Below, piece by piece: positions 1-7,997 of a stretch of 64,000 nucleotides of DNA. The notes under the pieces are model-generated. The model had not been told where the DNA came from. It saw nothing but the letters and a program-made list of their open reading frames with translations, and did not search any database. Position 1 is the first letter of the stretch. Every line of letters starts with the position of its first letter. The stretch is from Variovorax boronicumulans (GTDB lineage Bacteria; Pseudomonadota; Gammaproteobacteria; Burkholderiales; Burkholderiaceae_C). The position numbers were made by a program, and so were the translations under genes. The DNA is taken from assembly GCF_030812215.1 (NCBI RefSeq), contig NZ_JAUSSG010000002.1, forward strand, positions 248,001 to 312,000, read 5' to 3'.

Positions 1-2
1 GC

Positions 3-299
3 GGCGCCGTTTACAAATTGAGCATCCGCAGCCAGTACGATGCAAACGGCCACTGTTATCCCTGCGAGGTTGACGAACAATACAACCCATACCAGCGACT
101 TCCTCCGGCGGGTTTGTCCGGGATTTTAAACCGCGCAACCCTCGAGTCCAGATTTTCAGCTGCCAGGAGTACGGCATTCGAAAATATGCGAACTGATCTC
201 GCGCGCTATTTGCGACCTCGCTCCGTATTTTCAGTCCCAGTCAAACCGGCACCCCTTGGCTCGCCTCCCCCTCCGCCCACTCCGATCGTCGTGACATGA
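3..299 (+). CDS. possible 3' end of a gene entering from the left edge
   Basis: The frame is open from the first bases of the window to a TGA at 297-299, so this may be the C-terminal part of a gene that begins outside. The only in-window start-like codon near the edge is a TTG at 18. The translation has no domain I recognise and ends in a proline-rich tail (GSPPPPPTP). It overlaps the next gene by ATGA, which supports a real coupled gene. If it is the tip of a secreted effector, the downstream membrane protein could be its partner, but that is speculation. Confidence 0.3.
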   Translation, partial: GAVYKLSIRSQYDANGHCYPCEVDEQYNPYQRLPPAGLSGILNRATLESRFSAARSTAFENMRTDLARYLRPRSVFSVPVKPAPLGSPPPPPTPIVVT

Positions 300-1333
300 C
301 GACTCAGGCGCAGCCCGTCTTTGGCAATACCGGCATTGCAATGCCGCGGCTAGAGCATTGGCTTGTCTATATCAATATGTTTACGGCTTTATCAGCCGGA
401 GTGCTGGCATCGTTGTCTGCACCCATGATGCTGGCCGTTCTTTATATTGATATATGGCTGTTTGCCAATCCTCACCTTATTGCAACCTACACGCGCATTC
501 GCCAGATTTCGTCGAGTATCAAAACTCATTGGGTGTTGATTTTTGCCGCTCCGCTTTTAATAGCGGCAGGCTTGACAATCATCGCACTTGCCTATGAAGC
601 AGCCGGGCTGCTGGCTCTCTATTTTGTGCTTCAGGCGTTTCATGTGACTCGCCAGAGTTATGGAATAGCAAGGCGCCACGACCGCCGACTGCAGGCGCCC
701 AATCAAAGGCTGCCTTATTTTTTGATTTATATTTTCCCCCTGTGGGGATACTTGCATCGCAGTGCACAGGCGCCAGAAAGCTTCCTGGGATATCCGATTT
801 GGCTGCCTCCCGTTCCGCAAGAGCTGGCCTTTGCGATAGGAGGTGTGGCTGTTACCAGCGCGTTATTTTGGCTTGCTCGCCTATGGCGCTACAAAAATAC
901 AGATCAGAAGAACAATACCTTCAATAGTTTTGTATTTTCCCATTTGTTAATTTCCTTGGTCAGCTACATCTTGATCAACGACATTACCCTGGGCTGGCTG
1001 ATAGTCAATGTTTGGCACAATATTCAGTATCTGATATTCGTCTACCGCCAACAACGCGGCAATACCAACACGATTGACAATGGCGGCGAACTGGAGAGCG
1101 CTCTAGCATTCCCGAGGCCATTGACCGAGACCTTGAAGCGCCCTGCAGCATTTTTTCTGGGATGCTTGGCTTTAGGAGCTATTTTTTATGTCATTGCCGA
1201 CAGAATTGGTGAAAGCCTGCTTTGGCTGGGATTTCCAACCGTTCTTATTGCACACCTTATTTTGAATTTTCATCATTATTTGGCGGACGGCTTTATATGG
1301 AAACGTCGCCGCATGGGCGGGCCGAAGAATTGA
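296..1333 (+). CDS. multi-spanning membrane protein with conserved-looking histidines, unknown function
   Basis: A 345-residue integral membrane protein with about eight hydrophobic segments. Histidines and polar residues sit at or near membrane edges: NPH at 58-60, QAFHVTRQ around 113-120, NVWHNIQY around 238-245, and NFHHYLADG around 324-332. This arrangement recalls membrane proteins that bind metal or haem through histidines, but I cannot name a family. The start is fixed by the ATGA overlap with the frame upstream. Base composition is clearly more AT-rich than the rest of the window, which suggests acquisition from elsewhere. Confidence 0.75.
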   Translation: MTTQAQPVFGNTGIAMPRLEHWLVYINMFTALSAGVLASLSAPMMLAVLYIDIWLFANPHLIATYTRIRQISSSIKTHWVLIFAAPLLIAAGLTIIALAYEAAGLLALYFVLQAFHVTRQSYGIARRHDRRLQAPNQRLPYFLIYIFPLWGYLHRSAQAPESFLGYPIWLPPVPQELAFAIGGVAVTSALFWLARLWRYKNTDQKNNTFNSFVFSHLLISLVSYILINDITLGWLIVNVWHNIQYLIFVYRQQRGNTNTIDNGGELESALAFPRPLTETLKRPAAFFLGCLALGAIFYVIADRIGESLLWLGFPTVLIAHLILNFHHYLADGFIWKRRRMGGPKN

Positions 1334-1408
1334 ATGCCGAGGAAATATTGAGACGCCTGGATAGATCGACAACCCGTGATGATTTTTTCAGTCAGCCGGA
1401 AGCCAAAT

Positions 1409-1855
1409 ATGAAAGTCGGCATTCACGCCAGTCTCTGTAGCCCAGATATGTCTCGTATAGCCATCGCCCTGAGCTCTCCCTTCGCAGAGCTCAGTAAATG
1501 GCTCGAAGGCGAATATGGAGGGGTAATGGAGCACCTTTGGATTGACTTGGAGCTTTACAAGCACGGCGCCCGAGCTGATGGCGCGGACCGGTACCCCTTG
1601 CGGATGCAAAAACGAGTATCTGGCCGCTCCCGTTTTGGACTACCGTCGCTGCCTGACAAATTCAACGTGGGCCACTACAGCGTCAGGCCTAACTTTCGAC
1701 TCATTGCTCGGCTTCCGAAAGATGAAATCTTGCTGTACGTCTTCTCACTGCTTTACGTGTCGACGGTAGTGCTTGTCGACAATGAAAAGCTTGGCGGCTT
1801 TGATGCTGCAACATTTCGAGATCGGTTTCTCGAATGGGGCCGACGCTTTGCCTGA
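1409..1855 (+). CDS. small hypothetical protein, possible immunity-type protein
   Basis: About 148 residues from the ATG at 1409. An in-frame ATG at 1376 gives 159 residues and one at 1448 a shorter form; none has a clear ribosome binding site. No signal peptide or membrane segment is seen. The central part reads LPDKFNVGHYSVRPNF, then a hydrophobic stretch LLYVFSLLYVSTVVLV and a charged end. It resembles uncharacterised proteins I associate with toxin-immunity neighbourhoods, but this is only an impression. It follows the AT-rich membrane gene by about 75 bp. Confidence 0.5.
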   Translation: MKVGIHASLCSPDMSRIAIALSSPFAELSKWLEGEYGGVMEHLWIDLELYKHGARADGADRYPLRMQKRVSGRSRFGLPSLPDKFNVGHYSVRPNFRLIARLPKDEILLYVFSLLYVSTVVLVDNEKLGGFDAATFRDRFLEWGRRFA

Positions 1856-1869
1856 GGCCGATATCCACA

Positions 1870-2469
1870 TCAGCCCCGCTCGGAAGCGAAACCACCAGCC
1901 CCGTCCTTGGCACTTCGAAACAGGATCACAAGCCCCGAAATCAAAAAGTACACAGCCCCCACCGCCGCATACCCCGCAAACGTCTGCACCACAGGCGCCG
2001 CACTCCCCTGTTGCGCCACAAAAAACCCGCCAGCCAGCGCCGACTGCGCCCCGCTGAGCATCATCACCCACTGCCCTTTCTCGCTCTTGCGCCGACGAAT
2101 CGCCGTCGCCAGCTGAAGCAGCCCCGCAACGATCGCCCACGCCCCGAAGATCGCCAGAATGAGCTGCAGCTTGAGCCCCAGCGAAACCGCCACGGCCACG
2201 GTGACCAGCGCGCTCATCCAGACGTTCAGCATCTGCGTGGGGTTGGCCTTGGCGCCGCCGGTCATCCGGGCGTCCCACAGGTTGGCCAGCGCGTCCCATG
2301 CGGGATAGACGACGAGCAGCACGCTCGCCACGACGGGCGAGCCCTTGGCGACGGTGAAGGCGAGCGCGACCCACACAAAGGAAAAAGCCGCGCGAGTGAA
2401 GTAGAGCTTGCGCAGCCACGCGGCTCGTTGTTGAAGCGGTTGAAGTTGGGGCTGGTTGGTGTCTGGCAT
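1870..2469 (-). CDS. DUF308-like small integral membrane protein
   Basis: A 199-residue membrane protein starting MPDTNQPQ at the ATG at 2469. It has a short polar N-terminus, then about six hydrophobic segments, with R/K-rich loops such as AIRRRKSEKG after the fourth. Glycine-rich helices (AGLLQLATAI, AALAGGFFVAQQG) fit the HdeD/DUF308 group of small membrane proteins. A longer upstream extension in this frame runs through a polypurine tract read as poly-Phe and is rejected as non-coding. The gene is divergent from the HD-GYP/LuxR regulator at 2684. Confidence 0.75.
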   Translation of the reverse strand: MPDTNQPQLQPLQQRAAWLRKLYFTRAAFSFVWVALAFTVAKGSPVVASVLLVVYPAWDALANLWDARMTGGAKANPTQMLNVWMSALVTVAVAVSLGLKLQLILAIFGAWAIVAGLLQLATAIRRRKSEKGQWVMMLSGAQSALAGGFFVAQQGSAAPVVQTFAGYAAVGAVYFLISGLVILFRSAKDGAGGFASERG

Positions 2470-2496
2470 GGCAATGGCGGTCAAGGCCGCGAGATT

Positions 2497-2535
2497 GGGA
2501 AAAGAGAAGAAGAAAAAGAAAAAGAGGAAGAAAAA
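2497..2535 (+). repeat. polypurine tract
   Basis: An uninterrupted run of A and G of about 39 bases lies between the divergent starts at 2469 and 2684. Such tracts bend DNA or can form triplex structures. It may also influence the shared promoter region. No function can be assigned from sequence. Confidence 0.6.
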
Positions 2536-2683
2536 CTCGTCGCCCCTGGAGCGGAGCGGCTGCAGCCAATTCTGTTGACGCTGCCCCCGGCGCGGTATCG
2601 GTCGAATGACCGACAGGGGCCCGAAAAAACGGGCTGTGCGATGCTGTGCTTTTGCCCCCCTCCGCCCCGCCCCGCCCTCCGTG

Positions 2684-4210
2684 ATGCCAGACAACACCAC
2701 CACCATCGCCGTTTTCGACGCCATCCGCGCGCTCGCTTTCATCGGCGACCTGAGCATGGGCCAGCCGACCGACCATTCGCTGCGCACCGCGTGGCTCGCG
2801 GGAATGATCGCGACAGAGGCCCGCTGCGCCCCTTCGCAGGTCGAGGCCGCCCGGCATGTCGCGCTGCTGCGCTGGTCGGGCTGCACGGCCAATGCGCAGG
2901 AGTTCGCGGACTTCCTGGACGACGACGTGCAGGGCCGGCAAGCCATGCTTGCCTCGCAGAAGCCGCGCGCACCGCAACAGCAGCAACAACCACATCAGCA
3001 GCCGCGCAGCGCGGCGATACCGGGCGCGATGCTCAACATGGCCAGCATCCATTGCGAGATCGCCGGCGACATCGCGAACACGCTGGGCCTGCTCCCCGAC
3101 ACCGAAGCGGCGCTGCGTGCGATCTTCGAGACCTACGACGGCGGCGGCGTGCCGGGGCTGCTGCAAGGCGACGACGTGCCGCTCGCCACGTACGTGGTGG
3201 CGCTGGCGAGCGATCTCGAAATCTTCAGCCGCCTCTACGGGCTCGATGAAGCGCTCACGCTGGCCCGCGGGCGCGCGAACAGCGTGTACCCGGGCGCGCT
3301 GGTCGATGCCAGCACGCCCCACGTCGCGACGTGGATGAAAGCGCTCGATGCGCCCACCCCGCCGTGGACCGACGCGGCCGAGCAGCCGGCGTCGATGCTT
3401 CAGCGCGTCGGGCTGGAGCTGGTGGGCGACGTGATCGATCTCAAGCTGCCGTGGATGACGGGTTACTCCCGCCGCGTGGCCCAGCTGGCGCGCGACGGCA
3501 GCGCGCGCGCGGGCCTGGACGAGGCCCAGTGCCACCGCACGTACAAGGCCGGGCTGATCCACGGCATCGGGCGGGCGTCGGTGCCCAACGCGATCTGGAA
3601 CGCGCCGGAGCCGCTGCCGGCCTCTTCGCTGGAGCGGCTGCGGCTCGTGCCGTACTGGACCTCGCGTGCGGCCGGGCAAATCGACGGGCTCGCGGCCGAA
3701 GCGGAAATCGCCTCCTTCGCTTTCGAGCGGCGCGATGGCTCGGGTTACTTCCGCGGCCGGTCGGGCACGGCGATGCCGCCGGAGGCGCAGTTCGTCGCCG
3801 CGGCCGAGCGGTGGGTTTCTCTTCGCACGCGGCGTCCGTGGCGGGCGGAGTTCACCGAAGCCCAAGCGCTGGGCTGCATGAAGGAAGACGTCGAGGCGGG
3901 CCGCTTCGATCAGAACGTTGTCGATGCGCTGCTCGCCTGCGCGATGTCGCGTGCGCCTTCGAAATCCGCAGTGGCTCAGCAGCTGCAGCAGCTGCAGCAG
4001 CAACAGCAGCGCGGCGAGCAGTCGCTGTCGGAGCGCGAGCTGGAGGTGCTGCGCTGCATCAGCAAGGGCGAGAACACCAAGGAAGTCGCCCGCGCGCTGG
4101 GCATCAGCCCGCGCACGGTGCGAACGCATGTCGAGCGGGTGTTCCTCAAGCTCGAATGTTCGACGCGCGCGGCCGCGACGTTGAAGGCGGCGACCCGCGG
4201 GCTGATCTGA
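2684..4210 (+). CDS. HD-GYP-like (apparently catalytically dead) regulator with C-terminal LuxR HTH
   Basis: A 508-residue protein. Residues 10-210 and 240-420 read as two HD-type helical bundles, and residues 446-505 are a LuxR/GerE helix-turn-helix (LSERELEVLRCIS, then GISPRTVRTHVERVF). The second bundle aligns by eye with HD-GYP phosphodiesterases, yet the metal-ligand signatures are changed: GHS is GYS (260-262), HD is HG (293-294), HPY is VPY (322-324), and HHE is FAFE (345-348). DGSGY (351-355) is kept. Glutamine-rich linkers lie near 98-106 and 432-442. It probably senses something and controls transcription rather than cleaving cyclic-di-GMP. The start MPDNTTT is preferred to an upstream ATG at 2606, because the extra residues look unstructured. 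Confidence 0.85.
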   Translation: MPDNTTTIAVFDAIRALAFIGDLSMGQPTDHSLRTAWLAGMIATEARCAPSQVEAARHVALLRWSGCTANAQEFADFLDDDVQGRQAMLASQKPRAPQQQQQPHQQPRSAAIPGAMLNMASIHCEIAGDIANTLGLLPDTEAALRAIFETYDGGGVPGLLQGDDVPLATYVVALASDLEIFSRLYGLDEALTLARGRANSVYPGALVDASTPHVATWMKALDAPTPPWTDAAEQPASMLQRVGLELVGDVIDLKLPWMTGYSRRVAQLARDGSARAGLDEAQCHRTYKAGLIHGIGRASVPNAIWNAPEPLPASSLERLRLVPYWTSRAAGQIDGLAAEAEIASFAFERRDGSGYFRGRSGTAMPPEAQFVAAAERWVSLRTRRPWRAEFTEAQALGCMKEDVEAGRFDQNVVDALLACAMSRAPSKSAVAQQLQQLQQQQQRGEQSLSERELEVLRCISKGENTKEVARALGISPRTVRTHVERVFLKLECSTRAAATLKAATRGLI

Positions 4211-4447
4211 GTTGAGCGCGGGCTCCGGTCGATAGCGGAGCAAGCAGCCAGTGCGCGCCGTGGCGCCTCTGTTTTTTTCTTTCTGCAGCCAGTGCAACCA
4301 GGATGCGATTCGCGCCGGAGTCGAAAGACTTCGCAAGCGGAATCGCTGCCGCCCGGCCGCGCGCGCAAGCTTTCATCGTCACGAACCCTTCATGTCGGCA
4401 CTGAAGAATCGCGCCTTCAAACGACCTGAGTACAACCTGACCCAACG

Positions 4448-5860
4448 ATGAAAAACGAAAAGAGCGCGCCCTTCCCCACGGTTCCCCTCGATCTTCCCCA
4501 ACGCCGCGCCTTCCTGCGGCAGAGCTTCGCGACAGCGGGCGTGGTCACGCTCCCGGCCTTTCTCGCTGCCTGCGGCGGTGGCGGCAGCAACGGCGTTGCC
4601 TTCCCGCCGATTGCCGGTGCGCCGCCCGCACCTTCGCCCGCTCCGGCACCGCCCGCCGCACAGCCCCCGGTCGAGCCGCCCGTCGTGAAGAAGAGCCCGT
4701 TCGCGGAGTTCTCGGAACTGCAGCCCGCCGATGCCAATGGCGTGATGCTGCCCAAGGGCTTCACCTCGCGCATCGTCGCGCAGTCGGGCACCGTCGCGGC
4801 AGGCAGCTATGCATGGCATGGCTCGCCGGATGGCGGAGCCTGCTATCCGACCGACAACGGCGGCTGGATCTACGTGAGCAATTCCGAAATCGGCAGCAAG
4901 GGCGGCGGCGTGGGCGCGTTGCGCTTCGACGCCAACGGCACGGTGGTCGATTCGTATGCGATCCTGAAGAGCACGTCGTCGAATTGCGCAGGCGGCCCCA
5001 CGCCTTGGAACACCTGGCTGTCGTGCGAGGAGCATTCCAGCGGCATGGTGTGGGAGTGCGACCCGGCCAAGCCCTGGGTGGACGCAAGCAGCGCCCCGAG
5101 CCTGCCGGCGCTGGGCCTCTACGCGCACGAGGCCGTGTGCGTGGACCCTGTTCACAAGACGCTCTACCTCACCGAAGACGCATCCCTTGGCCGCATCTAC
5201 CGCTTCGTCTGCGATGCGAGCGACTGGCCCGAAGGCGCCCCGCGCGCGGCGATGAAGACGGGCCGGCTGGAGGTGCTCAAGATCAAGGACATCGCGAGCG
5301 ACATCGACCTGGCCGATCCGGCCAAGCCGTACGCGAAGGACTTCAGCCAACCCCTGCCGGTGGAATGGCTCGACGTCGTCAACCCCGAGAAGCCGCAGGC
5401 CGGCGTGCGCGCGAGCATGCGCACCGCGGGCCTCACGCCGCCGGGCGCCGGGTTCCGGAAGGCCGAAGGCATCTGGTTCTTCAACGGCATCGTGTACTTC
5501 GTGACCTCCTACAACTCGCACATCTGGGCCTACGACACGCAGAACCAGACGCTCGAGGCGATCTACGACGGCATGAACAAGGACCCCGCCACGCATTCGA
5601 TCGACGAGCCGGACAACCTGACGATCTCGGCGCTCGGCGACATCCTGGTGGCGGAAGACGCGGGCAACCTGGAAATCGGCGTGCTGCGGATGGAATCGGG
5701 CACCTCGCAACCGCTCGTGCGCCTGGTCGGCCACGACGACAGCGAGGTGGTCGGCCCCGCCCTGTCGCCCGACGGCAAGCGGCTGTACTTCAGCTCGCAG
5801 CGCGGCACCGGAAAAGGCGGCATCACCTTCGAGATCACGCTGCCCTCCGCGGCGAAGTAA
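4448..5860 (+). CDS. PhoX-family (DUF839) alkaline phosphatase-like Tat lipoprotein
   Basis: A 470-residue exported protein. The N-terminus has a twin-arginine motif QRRAFLRQSF (18-27), a hydrophobic stretch and a lipobox LAAC with Cys42, so it is probably Tat-exported and then lipidated. A Pro/Ala-rich spacer (55-80) precedes the folded domain. PhoX signatures visible are NCAGGPTPWNTWLSCEE (179-195), AHEAV (226-230) and YLTED (240-244), whose acidic residues bind calcium and iron in characterised members. The family releases phosphate from organic phosphoesters in the periplasm. It stands alone; no pho box was identified upstream. Confidence 0.88.
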   Translation: MKNEKSAPFPTVPLDLPQRRAFLRQSFATAGVVTLPAFLAACGGGGSNGVAFPPIAGAPPAPSPAPAPPAAQPPVEPPVVKKSPFAEFSELQPADANGVMLPKGFTSRIVAQSGTVAAGSYAWHGSPDGGACYPTDNGGWIYVSNSEIGSKGGGVGALRFDANGTVVDSYAILKSTSSNCAGGPTPWNTWLSCEEHSSGMVWECDPAKPWVDASSAPSLPALGLYAHEAVCVDPVHKTLYLTEDASLGRIYRFVCDASDWPEGAPRAAMKTGRLEVLKIKDIASDIDLADPAKPYAKDFSQPLPVEWLDVVNPEKPQAGVRASMRTAGLTPPGAGFRKAEGIWFFNGIVYFVTSYNSHIWAYDTQNQTLEAIYDGMNKDPATHSIDEPDNLTISALGDILVAEDAGNLEIGVLRMESGTSQPLVRLVGHDDSEVVGPALSPDGKRLYFSSQRGTGKGGITFEITLPSAAK

Positions 5861-6083
5861 GGCGAGGCGGGGCGACGCGAGGCGAGGCGTTTGCTCGCTC
5901 GTTCGCTCTCTCGTTGGTTCGGCCCGGCGCAGGAAGACCGATCGGCGACGGTCGATCCTGCGGCCGATGCGGTTCGCCATATGGCGTAGCCGCGGTTGTC
6001 GGCGTAAGCTGAATTCCGGCCGACCAGCCAAGGTGATGGCCCGAGCAACCACCGCTGTGCCGACTTGTACGAAAGGACCTCCC

Positions 6084-6470
6084 ATGTTGTCCGACTCGTC
6101 TGTCACGACCATGCTCCCCGTCAAGGACATGGACCGCGCCCGCGCCTTCTACGAGGGGTGCCTGGGCCTGAAGCCCGGAGGCCTGCGGCCCGACGGCAAG
6201 TTCGTCTACACGGTGGGCGGCAGCACGCTGTCGCTGTTCCCCAAGCCGGAGGGAACCAAGGCCGACCACACGGCGATCAGCTTCCAGGTCGAGGACATCG
6301 CCGCCAGCATCGCGGCCCTGAAGCGCGCCGGCGTGGTGTTCGAGGACTACGACTACCCCGATCTGAAAACCGTCGACCACGTCTGCGTGCTCGGCTCGGA
6401 GAAGGCGGCGTGGTTCAAGGACACCGAGGGAAACTTCCTCTGCATTCACGAAGACATCGCAGAGGGGTAG
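6084..6470 (+). CDS. VOC (glyoxalase/bleomycin resistance) family protein
   Basis: A 128-residue cytoplasmic protein with the paired beta-alpha-beta-beta-beta pattern of the vicinal oxygen chelate fold. The N-terminal half begins TTMLPVKDMDRARAFYE, typical of these proteins. Likely metal ligands are His in HTAISF and Glu in FLCIHE. Members are dioxygenases, isomerases, lyases or drug-binding proteins, so the substrate cannot be told. The ATG at 6084 has a good GAAAGGA ribosome binding site. The open frame upstream to 5967 lacks one. Confidence 0.85.
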   Translation: MLSDSSVTTMLPVKDMDRARAFYEGCLGLKPGGLRPDGKFVYTVGGSTLSLFPKPEGTKADHTAISFQVEDIAASIAALKRAGVVFEDYDYPDLKTVDHVCVLGSEKAAWFKDTEGNFLCIHEDIAEG

Positions 6471-6600
6471 CGGCAACGCGCCGGACGCCGGCCCGACGCC
6501 GCTCGACCGGCGTTCGTCGTCACTGCGGGTTCATGCCGACCGGGCGCGTGGGGCGCTGGTAAATTTCGTCGCTCCGACCTCAACCGCCAGGAGCCCCCTC

Positions 6601-7029
6601 ATGACGAAACAAGAACTGCACCGCGGCCGCCTGATCGATCACATCGGGCTGGTGGTTCGCGATCTGGCTGCCAGCAAGGCCTTCTACGCGGCCGTGTTCG
6701 ACGTGCTGAAGATCCCCATGGGCGGCTCCGACGCGCACAACTTCTGGGCCGATGAACTGTTCGTGTCGGCGCCGGGCAGCCAGGAGGTGCAGGGCCAACT
6801 GACCGGGCGCCATCACATCGCCTTCCAGGCGCAGGACCGGGCGATGGTGGATGCCTTCCACAAGGCCGCATTGGCGCATGGCGGAACGGACAACGGCGCG
6901 CCGGGCGAGCGCCCCTACCACCCCGGCTACTACGCGGCGTTTGCGCTGGACCCGGACGGCAACAACATCGAAGCGGTGTTTCATGGCGAAGCCGAGCGGA
7001 GTGCGGCTTCGGTGCGGATCAGGTATTGA
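6601..7029 (+). CDS. VOC family protein
   Basis: A 142-residue protein with the VOC fold: LIDHIGLVVRDLAASKAFY at the start and HHIAFQAQDRAMVDAFHKAA at the second module. It ends with YYAAFALDPDGNNIEAVFH, the usual C-terminal metal-binding strand with a Glu. It resembles glyoxalase-like proteins of unknown substrate. It is not close to the VOC protein at 6084 in sequence, so the two are neighbours rather than a recent duplication. A GGAG ribosome binding site precedes the ATG. Confidence 0.88.
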   Translation: MTKQELHRGRLIDHIGLVVRDLAASKAFYAAVFDVLKIPMGGSDAHNFWADELFVSAPGSQEVQGQLTGRHHIAFQAQDRAMVDAFHKAALAHGGTDNGAPGERPYHPGYYAAFALDPDGNNIEAVFHGEAERSAASVRIRY

Positions 7030-7034
7030 TCGCT

Positions 7035-7060
7035 GCGCGGCGCCTCACGGGGTGCCGCGC
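7035..7060 (+). terminator. possible terminator between convergent genes
   Basis: The GC-rich hairpin GCGCGGCGCC-TCAC-GGGGTGCCGCGC (imperfect) follows the VOC gene stop by 5 bases and is followed by a T-containing but not pure T stretch. It lies between convergent genes and could serve both. Confidence 0.4.
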
Positions 7061-7071
7061 TTCTGCTCTGC

Positions 7072-7638
7072 TTATTTCCTGACGCCCAATTCGGCGATCT
7101 CGGCGGCGACCGGGATGCCCAGCGCCTCAGTGAGGGCCATCCACGCGGCCCAATAGCCTGGAAATCCATCGCTGGCGCGCAGCGCCTTGTCGGCCTCTCG
7201 GCGCAGCTGCAGCTGCCACTCGTTCAGATGGCCCTTGTCGGCCGCCTTGTCGATCGTGCAGCGCAAGCCGTCGACGACGCCCGGCAAGGCGCGCATCGCC
7301 CGCTTCTTCATGATCTCGATGAGGCGACGCATGGCGATGCTGCGGGCCCAGGTCATGTCATCGGTGCATGCGATGCGCTTCACATAGGCTGCCAGGTCGG
7401 CCTCGGACGGATTCTCGATCTGGCCCAGGGCATGCAGCAACAGCCACAGCGCACGCACTTTGCGGGCCTCGGGCCGTGTGTCCTCTCGGCGGTCGTTGCC
7501 GGCAGGGCCTCCCGCTACCGGAACGCCCCGTGCGCCTTCGTCGCGGTCAGGCCCTTTTTCCGCGGTTTCGATAGAGCGCCGCGCCGCTGCGCCTCGGCGT
7601 TCAGGCCGAAAACCGAAGCGGAAAGTAATACTGCCCAT
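7072..7638 (-). CDS. protein with similarity to phage Mu gp16/GemA C-terminal region
   Basis: A 188-residue protein. The first 55 residues are basic and low in order. Residues 58-110 read KVRALWLLLHALGQIENPSEADLAAYVKR..., the pattern of the gp16 (GemA, DUF1018) family found in Mu-like phages, where it acts as a regulator. The usual N-terminal gp16 half is not recognisable. No other phage genes are nearby, so this may be a domesticated remnant or an unrelated protein. Downstream sequence is convergent with the VOC gene. Confidence 0.5.
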   Translation of the reverse strand: MGSITFRFGFRPERRGAAARRSIETAEKGPDRDEGARGVPVAGGPAGNDRREDTRPEARKVRALWLLLHALGQIENPSEADLAAYVKRIACTDDMTWARSIAMRRLIEIMKKRAMRALPGVVDGLRCTIDKAADKGHLNEWQLQLRREADKALRASDGFPGYWAAWMALTEALGIPVAAEIAELGVRK

Positions 7639-7997
7639 CGATTTGTCTTCTTTTGTTGTTCACTAGTTAAATGACCAGTCAACAAATGTTGCACCAGTCG
7701 CTCAATGAAGTCCAACGGCCTCGGTTGGAAATCGCTGACGACGCGGTGAATGCGGCGTGAAATCGACAGACGCGAGAAACGGAAGTTGTAGATTCATGGT
7801 CACGAACAAGAGGTCGAAATAGAACAACGTCTCTTTGCGTGAGTCCGTCTCCCTTGCAGGCGTGACTAAATTTGCGAAAGCCGCAAAATCTTGCGGCACA
7901 ACGCGGTCATCTTTGAATCGGCATCTTCAAAAACAGAGCGGCGGGCGCGCAGGCAGCGTTGTTGGCCCGCCAAGCAGGATGCATTGCAGTCCGAGCG
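7639..7997. other. gene-free stretch, AT-richer, with a small palindrome
   Basis: About 360 bases between the divergent gp16-like gene and the PhyH-like gene. It is visibly AT-richer than its surroundings and contains TGACCAGTCA (7672-7681), a ten-base near-palindrome like TetR-type half-sites, though no TetR gene is close. A short frame on the minus strand here has no protein-like features. Promoters of both genes probably lie here. Confidence 0.4.

Noticed and set aside
1745-4336. Very long minus-strand open frame opposite the HD-GYP/LuxR gene
   Set aside because: Its product is Arg/Ala-rich with no domains, whereas the plus-strand gene has clear HD-like and LuxR sequence. It is the usual shadow of high-GC coding.
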